Assembly (NCBI GenBank): GCA_038210415.1
Contig: JBBQWS010000057.1
Span: 1 to 18,620, forward strand
Length of the DNA stretch: 18,620 bases
Direction of reading: 5' to 3'
From: JBBQWS01 sp038210415
Lineage (GTDB): Bacteria; Actinomycetota; Actinomycetes; Prado026
A program made the translations under genes and the position numbers. This document shows positions 1-8,239 of the stretch, one piece after another. Every line of letters begins with the position of its first letter. Position 1 is the stretch's first letter. The notes below the pieces were generated by a model. It was not told the origin of the DNA. It ran no database searches and saw only the letters and a program-made list of their open reading frames with translations.

Positions 1-82
1 GGCCGTCGACGCCGGTCCGCGCCTCGGCCACCGCCGCCTCGACCCCGGGCAGTGCGAGCAGCGGGGCCAGCAGGTCGGTCAC
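1..82 (-). CDS. N-terminal fragment of a minus-strand protein (identity uncertain, possibly Fic/DOC-like)
   Basis: Reading the minus strand from a GTG at 82-80 gives 27 open codons (MTDLLAPLLALPGVEAAVAEA...) that run off the left edge with strongly GC-ending codons. The LAPLLALPGV opening reminds me of the N-terminus of actinobacterial Fic/DOC-type proteins, but 27 residues do not allow a firm family call. The start is supported by a TAGCGT hexamer (minus strand, bases 96-91) that ends 8 bases before the GTG, as expected for a leaderless transcript. It is divergent from the kinase remnant that begins at 113. It could equally be an unrelated protein. Confidence 0.45.
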   Translation of the reverse strand, partial: MTDLLAPLLALPGVEAAVAEARTGVDG

Positions 83-90
83 GCGCGGGC

Positions 91-100
91 ACGCTAACCT
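91..100. promoter_or_regulatory. Overlapping divergent -10 elements between the left-edge gene and the kinase remnant
   Basis: The ten bases ACGCTAACCT contain TAACCT on the plus strand (95-100, 12 bases before the ATG at 113) and TAGCGT on the minus strand (96-91, 8 bases before the GTG at 82). Both fit the actinobacterial TAnnnT -10 form. The two elements share bases 95-96, so the two promoters should exclude each other. Assignment rests on sequence only; no clear -35 is visible. Confidence 0.35.
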
Positions 101-112
101 ACAGTCCCGGTC

Positions 113-560
113 ATGGGCCGGTCGCTCGTCGTCGCGCTGGCCCTCGCCGTTGTGCTGGTCGTGCCGGGTGTCGTGATCTACCGGGCCGTCCGCCGTCGCC
201 GCGCCTTCGGCAGCGCCGCCGAGATCGCCACCCATGCGGCCCTGCACGAGGCCTCCCTCGCCGCACCTGCGCTGCGGTCCGGCCTGACCGAGCAGGCAGC
301 CGCCCCCAGCGCCGGTCACCTTCGCACGCTGCTCGCCGGCGCCGCGGTCGCGCTCACCGACACCGATCGGTTGCTCGCCTGGGAGGGCAGCCACGCCGAG
401 CACGCCGATGCGGACATGCGCTCGCCGCTCCGGGTTGCACGGCGCGCGCACCACCGTCGAGCGGGTTGCCTGCGCCCCAGACTGCCCGGTCCGGAAGTAC
501 GCCCAACTGGAGATCCGGTCGCTGACGGGGGTCGGCTCGGAGAAGGCGGTCCGGCACTAG
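113..560 (+). pseudogene. Decayed LytS-type sensor histidine kinase (N-terminal remnant, frameshifted)
   Basis: The frame opening at ATG 113 encodes a short membrane segment (residues about 3-24), a basic stretch, then a block resembling the N-terminal region of actinobacterial LytS-family sensor kinases (ALHEASLAAPALRSGLTE, HLRTLLAGAAVALTDTDRLLAWEG). Between about 425 and 440 the coding signal leaves this frame. GC-rich third positions and the family-like stretch ERVACAPDCPVRKYAQLE continue in the frame of base 438, which stops at TAG 558-560. The dimerisation and ATPase domains, roughly 280 residues, are absent. Frameshift plus truncation argue for a pseudogene. Many actinobacteria keep a LytS/LytR acetate-response pair near acs, so this may be the remains of an acetate sensor. 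A sequencing error could explain the frameshift but not the missing C-terminus. Confidence 0.6.
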
Positions 561-591
561 CCTTCGCACCCCCTGTCCCCTTCGGCTTTCT

Positions 592-596
592 GGAGG
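592..596 (+). promoter_or_regulatory. Ribosome binding site of acs
   Basis: GGAGG lies 7 bases upstream of the GTG at 604 and fixes that codon as the acs start. It is one of the few strong Shine-Dalgarno sites in the window; most other first genes look leaderless. No clear promoter is visible in the 43-base gap after the kinase remnant, so acs may once have been co-transcribed with that gene. Confidence 0.7.
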
Positions 597-603
597 CCTC
601 CCC

Positions 604-2574
<1,971 letters not shown>

Positions 2575-2580
2575 CCCGAC

Positions 2581-3102
2581 ATGGTCGGCGGCTCCGACAC
2601 GCTGGTCCAGGGCAACGAACCGCGTGCCGCGGTGTCCTGGTCGACGCTCGACGGCCGGGCACGGAGGCGGGTCGTCGGGTTCGGGCTGTCGGCGCTGACC
2701 GTGGCCGCCGCACTGTTCTGGCTGTTCGGCTCTGCCCGGCCGGAGCCGGTGGCGCTGCCCGCCTTCCCGCCGTACGACCGCGCGCCCGGGCGGTTGCCGA
2801 TCCCTGCGCCGCAGCCGGTCGACATCTCCCGACAGATCCTCGGCTCGACCCTGCCCTGGACGGGCGCCGCGGCCGCGGAGCCCGTCGCGCGCGCCGCTGC
2901 GGGCTTGGTCGTCGGCCGCTGGTGCCGCACGCCGTCGGCGGCCGCCGTGCAGCTCGACGAGACCGACGACTGGCAGCGCGTGACGGTCACCGTGCGCCCG
3001 CTGAGCGGGTCCCCGTTCGAGTTCCTGCTGCGTTGGGACGGTACGGCGGCGCTGGGCGCGTACCGGTCTTTCGGCGGGCCGGCGCCGGAAGCCTGCGGGT
3101 AG
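2581..3102 (+). CDS. Small single-pass membrane protein, unknown function
   Basis: This 173-residue protein matches no family I can name. It has a basic segment (26-31), one hydrophobic helix (about 31-50), then a proline-rich linker (55-80) and an outward-facing C-terminal part with WQRVTVTVRPL and FEFLLRWDG, which could be a small beta-rich domain. Cysteines C115 and C172 could form a disulfide outside the membrane. The ATG lies 6 bases after the acs stop and has GAGGG (2566-2570) about 10 bases upstream, so translation from the acs transcript is likely. Codon use is like the neighbours, which supports a real gene. The TAG stop is also the first part of the candidate nhaA -10 hexamer. Confidence 0.75.
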   Translation: MVGGSDTLVQGNEPRAAVSWSTLDGRARRRVVGFGLSALTVAAALFWLFGSARPEPVALPAFPPYDRAPGRLPIPAPQPVDISRQILGSTLPWTGAAAAEPVARAAAGLVVGRWCRTPSAAAVQLDETDDWQRVTVTVRPLSGSPFEFLLRWDGTAALGAYRSFGGPAPEACG

Positions 3103-3105
3103 CAT
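3100..3105 (+). promoter_or_regulatory. Candidate -10 element of a leaderless nhaA promoter
   Basis: TAGCAT ends 7 bases before the nhaA GTG at 3113, and no Shine-Dalgarno sequence is visible there. Its first three bases are the TAG stop codon of the preceding gene. Transcription starting at or next to the GTG would give a leaderless message. Confidence 0.4.
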
Positions 3106-3112
3106 CGCCCGG

Positions 3113-4351
3113 GTGACGACCCGACGGGCGGTGCTCGAACCGCTCTCGAGACCGGAGCAGTCGTTCGTCCTCGCGGCGTTGCGCCAGGAGACCGTCGGCG
3201 GCGTGCTTCTGCTGCTTGCCGCGGTCGTCGGCCTGGCGTGGGCGAACAGTCCGTGGTCGGCGGCGTACGACACCCTGCGGACCACCGTCGTCGGGCCGCA
3301 GGCGCTGCACCTCGACCTGGCCCTCTCCGACTGGGCCGCCGAGGGGCTGCTGGCGATCTTCTTCTTCATCGCCGGTCTCGAGCTCAAGCGCGAGGTGGTC
3401 GTCGGAACGCTGCGCAAGCCCGCGGCTGCGGTGCTGCCGGTCGTCGCGGCCGTCTGCGGCATGGTCGTGCCCGCGCTGGTCTACCTCGCCATCGCGCGCG
3501 GCGACGGCGACGTGGCGCGCGGCTGGGCGGTGCCCGCGGCCACCGACATCGCGTTCGCCCTGGCCGTCCTCGCGGTCGTCGGGTCGAACCTGCCGCCGGC
3601 CGTCCGGGCGTTCCTGCTGACCCTCGCGATCGTCGACGACCTGGGCGCGATCATCGTGATCGCCGTGGTCTACACGGGTTCGCTGAGCTCGTTGCCGTTC
3701 GTCGGGGCCATCCTCGGCCTGGGTCTGTACGCCGGCCTTCAGCACCGCCGGGTGCGGTCGCGCTGGCTGTACGTGCCGCTGGTGCTGACGATCTGGGCAC
3801 TGGTGCACGCGAGCGGGGTGCACGCGACGCTGGCCGGCGTCGTGATCGGGCTGCTGACCCGGGCGCGGCCGGACGCCGACGAGGAGCACTCCCCCGCTGA
3901 ACGGCTCGAGCACCGGCTGCGCCCGTTGTCGGCCGCGGTGGCGGTGCCGCTGTTCGCCCTTCTCACGGCGGGCGTCGAGCTCACCGGCGGGTCGGTCCGT
4001 GCCCTGGTCACCGACCCGGCCGCTCTCGGCGTCGTGGCCGGACTCGTCGTCGGGAAGTTCGTCGGTGTGCTCGGGGGCACCTGGCTGGTCGTGACGTTCA
4101 CCCGGGCCGAGCTGGCCCGCGGCGTCGGCTGGGGCGACATCGCGGCCGTCTCGAGCCTGGCCGGCATCGGGTTCACCGTGTCGCTGCTCATCGCCGAGCT
4201 GGCGTTCGACGACGACCCAGGGCGGCTGTCCAACGTCAAGGCCGCGGTGCTCCTGGCGTCGGTCCTGGCCGCGCTCGTCGCGGGCGTGCAGCTGCGGTTC
4301 CGCAACCGCAGGCACACAGCGGCTGCGGACGAGTCGGTGGCGACGCCCTGA
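3113..4351 (+). CDS. nhaA: Na+/H+ antiporter NhaA
   Basis: NhaA exchanges cytoplasmic Na+ for external H+ across the inner membrane, supporting pH and sodium homeostasis. The 412-residue sequence has the family opening (FVLAALRQETVGGVLLLLAAVVGLAWANSP), multiple hydrophobic helices, FFFIAGLELKRE near 84-95, the TDIAF motif with D145, and the adjacent aspartates D175-D176 in LAIVDDLGAI, which match the ion-binding D163/D164 of E. coli NhaA. GIGFTVSLLIAELAF near the C-terminus is also typical. GTG 3113 is chosen because it puts the conserved region at the usual distance and follows a TAGCAT hexamer. It is flanked by two small membrane proteins on the same strand. Confidence 0.96.
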   Translation: MTTRRAVLEPLSRPEQSFVLAALRQETVGGVLLLLAAVVGLAWANSPWSAAYDTLRTTVVGPQALHLDLALSDWAAEGLLAIFFFIAGLELKREVVVGTLRKPAAAVLPVVAAVCGMVVPALVYLAIARGDGDVARGWAVPAATDIAFALAVLAVVGSNLPPAVRAFLLTLAIVDDLGAIIVIAVVYTGSLSSLPFVGAILGLGLYAGLQHRRVRSRWLYVPLVLTIWALVHASGVHATLAGVVIGLLTRARPDADEEHSPAERLEHRLRPLSAAVAVPLFALLTAGVELTGGSVRALVTDPAALGVVAGLVVGKFVGVLGGTWLVVTFTRAELARGVGWGDIAAVSSLAGIGFTVSLLIAELAFDDDPGRLSNVKAAVLLASVLAALVAGVQLRFRNRRHTAAADESVATP

Positions 4352-4388
4352 CCGGTCCGGCATGATCGAGACGTTCGAACGTATCCAC

Positions 4389-4396
4389 GGAAGAGG
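4389..4396 (+). promoter_or_regulatory. Ribosome binding site deciding the start of the holin-like gene
   Basis: GGAAGAGG ends 4 bases before the ATG at 4401. An in-frame ATG at 4362 has no comparable site and would add 13 residues unlike the family, so 4401 is preferred. Confidence 0.6.
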
Positions 4397-4400
4397 GCCC

Positions 4401-4928
4401 ATGAGCACCAGCGGTCGCGGCAAGCCTCAGCAGTCCCTCGGCGAGCTCGTCTCCGGAGTGACGACCGACGTGTCTTCGCTGGTCCGGCTCGAGATCGAGC
4501 TGGCCAAGTCCGAGCTGCAGGCGCAGGCCAAGCAGGGCGGCGTCGGCATCGGGTTGGCCCTGCTCGCCGGCGCGCTCTCGGTGCTCGCGCTGATCCTGCT
4601 GTCGGTCGCGGCCGCGTTCGCCATCGCGACTGCACTGCCGACCTGGGCCGGGTTCCTCATCGTCGGAGGGGTCTACCTCCTGGTCGCCGTGATCCTGCTG
4701 CTCATCGGCGTGCGCCGGCTGAAGCGGGTGAAGGGCCCGGGGCGCGCCCAGGCGTCGGTCGCCGAGACCAAGCAGGTGCTCGCCGACCGCACGGTGCAAC
4801 GACACGACGCCAAGGCGGCCGGGCTGACCGTGCCCGAGCTGATCGACCAGCGATCCGAGCAGGAGCGGATGAGCGCCACCCAGGCCGCGGCACGCGAGGC
4901 CGCGCGCACCCCTTTCAACTCAGGCTGA
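4401..4928 (+). CDS. Phage holin family protein (Actinobacterial Holin-X, DUF1469 type)
   Basis: This 175-residue membrane protein has the layout of PF07332-type proteins: a short hydrophilic N-terminus, an amphipathic region SLVRLEIELAKSELQAQAKQGGVG (about 26-49), two hydrophobic helices (about 48-76 and 80-104), a basic turn RRLKRVK, and a charged tail with QVLADRTVQRHDAKA. The family is named holin-like by resemblance, and no phage context is present here, so lysis is not implied. The Mtb counterpart at this position, as I recall, is Rv3669, next to marP. The start at 4401 is set by the Shine-Dalgarno site. Its stop lies only 6 bases from the stop of convergent marP. The cellular role is unknown. 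Confidence 0.85.
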   Translation: MSTSGRGKPQQSLGELVSGVTTDVSSLVRLEIELAKSELQAQAKQGGVGIGLALLAGALSVLALILLSVAAAFAIATALPTWAGFLIVGGVYLLVAVILLLIGVRRLKRVKGPGRAQASVAETKQVLADRTVQRHDAKAAGLTVPELIDQRSEQERMSATQAAAREAARTPFNSG

Positions 4929-4934
4929 GCCAGG

Positions 4935-6119
4935 TCAGGTGCATCGGCCGGTGGGCACGTCGTCGACCGCCGGTGCGCCTTCCCGGGCCTGCCGGGCCAC
5001 CGCGGCCGCGGTCAGCGCGTACGCAGTCTGCGGGTCCTCGCGCGAGGCCGCGAAGATGACGCCGAGCACCCGACCGGACGGATCGACGAGCGGCCCGCCG
5101 GAGTTGCCCGGGTGCACGGCCGCCCGCACCGAGTAGACCTCCCGCACCACTCGCCCGGAACCGTAGATGTCCTGTCCGGCCGCCCTGGTGGTGCCGCGGA
5201 CCCGCGCCGCGACGACGGTCAGCGGCCCGTCGCCGGGGTAGCCGATGGCGGCCGCGTCGGCTCCACCGGTGGCCGGCCCGGCGAACGGGACCGCCGACAG
5301 CCGCAGCCCCGGCACCCAGAGCACGGCGACGTCGAGGGCCGGGTCGAACAGGACGACGTGTGCGGGCAGACCGAGTCCCCGTCCGCCGACGTAGACCACC
5401 GGGTCGGTCACCCCGGCGACCACGTGCGCGTTGGTCATCACGCGGTCCGCGGCGAACACGAACCCGGAGCCCTCGATCCGGCGGCCGCACGAAGGCGCGG
5501 ACCCCAGCACCTTGACGGTCGACTCGGCGGCCCGGCGTACCGGCGCCGAGGTGACGACCCGGCCGTCCGGCGGGGGTACGGGAGTCGGCCGGTCGAGCTG
5601 GAGGTCGTTGAAGACCCGGGGGAACCCGGTGGTGTCGAGCAGGTCGCCGAAGGCCGAGAAGACCTGGTCGGGCCGGGCCGGGATGACCGAGTCGAGCGCG
5701 GTCAGCAGCCGCGAACCACGGGCCTGCTCGGCGAGGCCGCTGCTGCTGTCGGTGCGCAGCAGCGCCGTGCCGACCAGCCAGCCCGCGACGAGTACGGCCA
5801 CGACGCTCACCAGGGCACCGGCCAAGGCGTCCATCCGGCGGGCTGGGCGCCAGGTGATCCTTTCCTTGATCTGGGCGGCAGCCCAGCCGGCCAAGGCCTG
5901 CACGAGCACGGCGAGCAGCAGCACCCCCGCCACGGCGAGCACGCTGCGGGTGGTGCTCTCGGCCTGGCCGGAGAGCACCCTCGGCATCAGCACCAGCCCG
6001 AGGACCGCGCCGACGAGGAACCCGCTGAACGAGACGGTCGACACGAGGAACCCCTGCCGCAGACCGGCGAAGGCGAACGTCACCGCGCTGAGGACCAGCA
6101 CAACGTCGACCGCGTTCAC
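4935..6119 (-). CDS. marP: MarP family membrane-anchored periplasmic serine protease
   Basis: This 394-residue protein matches the 397-residue Mtb MarP, a trypsin-fold protease needed for acid resistance by acting on envelope substrates. The N-terminus (a CvpA-like region) holds about four membrane helices (roughly 4-22, 26-46, 59-82, 97-120). A linker to about 190 follows, then a chymotrypsin-like domain with triad H232 (MTNAHVV), D263 (ALDVAVL) and S340 (HPGNSGGP). C211 and C393 sit where MarP has its redox-sensitive disulfide (C214-C395 by memory). The GTG start at 6119 overlaps the NUDIX stop by four bases (GTGA), implying translational coupling; the frame remains open upstream, but only as an overlap with NUDIX. 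It is the last gene of the nth-tlpA-nudix-marP operon. Confidence 0.95.
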   Translation of the reverse strand: MNAVDVVLVLSAVTFAFAGLRQGFLVSTVSFSGFLVGAVLGLVLMPRVLSGQAESTTRSVLAVAGVLLLAVLVQALAGWAAAQIKERITWRPARRMDALAGALVSVVAVLVAGWLVGTALLRTDSSSGLAEQARGSRLLTALDSVIPARPDQVFSAFGDLLDTTGFPRVFNDLQLDRPTPVPPPDGRVVTSAPVRRAAESTVKVLGSAPSCGRRIEGSGFVFAADRVMTNAHVVAGVTDPVVYVGGRGLGLPAHVVLFDPALDVAVLWVPGLRLSAVPFAGPATGGADAAAIGYPGDGPLTVVAARVRGTTRAAGQDIYGSGRVVREVYSVRAAVHPGNSGGPLVDPSGRVLGVIFAASREDPQTAYALTAAAVARQAREGAPAVDDVPTGRCT

Positions 6120-6769
6120 AGCGGACCGGCCTCGATGGGTTCCACCCGGCTGGTGTCCCAGGGCACCTCCCAGCCGGCGAGGACGAGCAGCCGGTCCAGC
6201 AGCCCACCGGTGAACCCCCAGACGAGCATCCCCCGGACGTCGAAGGCGGGTCCCACGTAGCCGCTCGGGTGCCGGACCCGGAGCCGGTTGGCCGGGTCGA
6301 CGAGCTCGGCGATGGGCACCCGGTGCACGGCGGCCACCTCGGCGGGCGCGGCTGCACGCACGGGCGACGGCACCCGCCACCAGCCGAGCACCGGGGTCAC
6401 GACGAACCCGCTGGGCGGGAGGAACAGCGGTGGCAGCGCGGCGAAGACCTCGACACCGCTGGGGTCGAGCCCGGTCTCCTCCTCGGCCTCGCGCAGGGCC
6501 ACGGCCACTGCGTCATGGTCGGTGGGGTCCTGGGCGCCGCCAGGGAACGCCGGCTGCCCGGCGTGCGAGCGCATGTCGGGGGCCCGCTCGATCAGGAGCA
6601 GGTCCGGGCCTTCCACACCGGACCCGATCAGGATCAGGACGGACGACTCGCGGCCGCCTTCGTCGGGCGGCAGGAACCGGGAGAGCTGCTCGGGGGTAAC
6701 CACCGCCGCGGCCGAAGCAAGCGGGCGCAGCCACCGGGGGAGCAGGTCGGGCGTCACGAAGGCGGTCAT
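6116..6769 (-). CDS. NUDIX hydrolase, CoA pyrophosphatase type (NUDT7/8-like)
   Basis: The 217-residue protein carries the UPF0035 signature of CoA-cleaving NUDIX enzymes just before the catalytic box (LLLIERAPDMRSHAGQPAFPGG, residues 57-78). The box follows as GGAQDPTDHDAVAVALREAEEETGL (77-101), with the metal-binding REAEEE cluster intact. Such enzymes split CoA or its derivatives into 3',5'-ADP and phosphopantetheine. The box has the one-residue-longer spacing seen in CoA-type members. The ATG at 6769 overlaps the stop of the TlpA-like gene (ATGA, 6766-6769), and the stop overlaps the marP start. The Mtb counterpart is Rv3672c. Substrate is inferred from the motif only. Confidence 0.93.
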   Translation of the reverse strand: MTAFVTPDLLPRWLRPLASAAAVVTPEQLSRFLPPDEGGRESSVLILIGSGVEGPDLLLIERAPDMRSHAGQPAFPGGAQDPTDHDAVAVALREAEEETGLDPSGVEVFAALPPLFLPPSGFVVTPVLGWWRVPSPVRAAAPAEVAAVHRVPIAELVDPANRLRVRHPSGYVGPAFDVRGMLVWGFTGGLLDRLLVLAGWEVPWDTSRVEPIEAGPL

Positions 6770-7386
6770 CGAACGGTGATCCCGAGGTTCGCCCGGATCA
6801 GCTCGCGCAGGTCGGCGGCGTCGCCCACCGGGCCGATCGTGCGACCCACGACGTGACCGGCCGCGTCGACGTACAAGGTGATCGGGGGTCCGATCCAGCC
6901 GAGCGACTGCTTCGTGGCTCCGTCCGGGTCCTGCACGGAGTTGAAGCGGACCGACAGCGCGGCGGCCAGCGCCTGACCGTCCGCGGCCGTGTCCTCGACA
7001 TCGACACCGAGAAACCGAACGCTGCCTCCGGCCGCCCGCTCGACCTCGGCGACTGCGGGCAGCTCGGCGCGACAGGGCTCGCACCACGAGGCCCAGACCG
7101 ACAGGACCATCGGTTTTCCGCGCACTCCCGCGAGTCGCACCTCGTCCACCCCCGACCCCGGGTCGAGGCAGGCCAAGGTGATGTCGGGCAGCCCGTCAGG
7201 CAGGGCCGGTGACTGGTCGGACGGCGGGCACGGCGCCAGCCGACCGTCGACCACCGTGGACGGCTGGGGCGTCGCTCGCGAAGCGCTCTGCGTGGGCGTG
7301 GGGGCGACGGTCGAGACCCCCCCAGCCGCGGGCGCGCACGAGGCCAGCAGGGCCACACCGACCACGGCCACCAGCGGCATCCTCAC
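6766..7386 (-). CDS. TlpA/ResA-like thioredoxin-fold lipoprotein
   Basis: This 206-residue exported protein begins with a short signal peptide ending in the lipobox LASC, so C17 is probably lipidated and the protein tethered outside the membrane. A Ser/Thr/Pro-rich linker (about 24-48) precedes a thioredoxin fold with WCEPC (C102 and C105) and the cis-proline P168 in GPPITLYVD. C53 and C73 upstream of the fold could form an extra disulfide. It may exchange disulfides for envelope clients or cytochrome c maturation; no ccs/res genes are nearby. The GTG at 7386 is preferred: it overlaps the nth stop (GTGA) and has AAGGA 6 bases upstream, although ATG 7380 is possible. The Mtb counterpart is Rv3673c. 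The next gene, nudix, overlaps by 4 bases. Confidence 0.9.
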   Translation of the reverse strand: MRMPLVAVVGVALLASCAPAAGGVSTVAPTPTQSASRATPQPSTVVDGRLAPCPPSDQSPALPDGLPDITLACLDPGSGVDEVRLAGVRGKPMVLSVWASWCEPCRAELPAVAEVERAAGGSVRFLGVDVEDTAADGQALAAALSVRFNSVQDPDGATKQSLGWIGPPITLYVDAAGHVVGRTIGPVGDAADLRELIRANLGITVR

Positions 7387-8087
7387 GGGACGTCCTTGAC
7401 CAGCGCGGCCGCCTCCGCGGGGTCGATGGGTCCCTCGCCGTACGACGGGCAGAGCCGGGCGACCGGGCAGGCCCCGCAGGCGGGCTTTCGGGCGTGGCAG
7501 CGACGGCGGCCGTGGAAGATCACCCGGTGGCTGAGCATCGTCCAGTCCTTCTTGGGGATCAGGTCACCGACCGCGTGCTCGACCTTCACCGGGTCGCTCT
7601 CGTCGGTCCAGCCGAACCTGCGCGACAGTCGGCCGAAGTGCGTGTCGACCGTGATGCCGGGGACCCCGAAAGCGTTGCCCAGCACCACGTTCGCCGTCTT
7701 GCGCCCGATCCCGGGCAGGGTGACGAGGTCATCGAGCCGGCCCGGCACCTCACCGCCGAACCGGTCGCAGAGCGCCTGCCCGAGCCCGACCAGCGACGTC
7801 GTCTTGTTGCGGAAGAACCCTGTCGAGCGGATGAGGTCCTCCAGCTCCGCCCGGTCGGCCGACGCGTACGACGCCGCGTCCGGGTAGCGCACGAAGACCG
7901 CCGGGGTCACCTCGTTGACCCGCTTGTCCGTGCACTGCGCCGAGAGGATCGTCGCGACGACCAGCTGGAGCGGCGTCGTGAAGTCGAGCTCGCAGTGGGC
8001 ATCGGGGTAGAGAGCCGCCAGCTCGGCGTTGATCCGCCGGGCGCGGCGCACCAGGGCCAGCCGCGTCTCACCGGTGGGGGCACTCAC
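7383..8087 (-). CDS. nth: Endonuclease III (bifunctional DNA glycosylase/AP lyase)
   Basis: Nth removes oxidised pyrimidines and nicks the resulting abasic site in base-excision repair. The 234-residue protein has ILSAQCTDKRVN (47-58), the helix-hairpin-helix LPGIGRKTANVVL (124-136) with catalytic lysine K130, VDTH with D148, and the C-terminal [4Fe-4S] ligands C197, C204, C207 and C213 in the C-x6-C-x2-C-x5-C pattern. It is the first gene of the minus-strand operon that continues into the TlpA-like protein. The GTG at 8087 has no Shine-Dalgarno site but is preceded by TACGCT with a 6-base gap, so the transcript is probably leaderless. Identification is very secure. Confidence 0.97.
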   Translation of the reverse strand: MSAPTGETRLALVRRARRINAELAALYPDAHCELDFTTPLQLVVATILSAQCTDKRVNEVTPAVFVRYPDAASYASADRAELEDLIRSTGFFRNKTTSLVGLGQALCDRFGGEVPGRLDDLVTLPGIGRKTANVVLGNAFGVPGITVDTHFGRLSRRFGWTDESDPVKVEHAVGDLIPKKDWTMLSHRVIFHGRRRCHARKPACGACPVARLCPSYGEGPIDPAEAAALVKDVP

Positions 8088-8093
8088 TCAGAC

Positions 8094-8099
8094 AGCGTA
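8094..8099 (-). promoter_or_regulatory. Candidate -10 element of nth operon promoter (leaderless)
   Basis: On the minus strand TACGCT ends 6 bases before the nth GTG at 8087. With initiation at or beside that GTG, the operon mRNA would start with the start codon. No Shine-Dalgarno sequence competes with this reading. Confidence 0.45.
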
Positions 8100-8200
8100 A
8101 GCGCCGGATCCGCCTTCGACCGTCCGGGTGACCTTGCCTCAACTCCGGGGGTCGGGGCGACGATCCGCTTCTCGACGGTCCACCAGGGCCGGGGTGGCTG

Positions 8201-8214
8201 GGACCGATCGGTCC
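8201..8214. promoter_or_regulatory. 14-bp perfect palindrome upstream of the RsiG-like gene
   Basis: GGACCGATCGGTCC is a perfect 14-bp palindrome ending 25 bases before the ATG at 8240. It sits in the 152-bp divergent region shared with nth and could be an operator for a dimeric regulator. It is too short and loop-less to be a good RNA hairpin. Confidence 0.4.
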
Positions 8215-8239
8215 GGCGCCGACGAGAGAAGGCAGGGAC

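Noticed and set aside
4362..4400. Earlier in-frame ATG for the holin-like gene
   Set aside because: It has no ribosome binding site, whereas 4401 has GGAAGAGG, and the extra residues are unlike the family.
4401..4928. Prophage signal from the holin family name
   Set aside because: There is no endolysin, integrase or structural gene nearby, and the family is a chromosomal actinobacterial membrane protein named by resemblance.
6120..6380. Upstream extension of the marP frame
   Set aside because: It overlaps the NUDIX coding region in another frame; MarP length and the GTGA overlap favour 6119.
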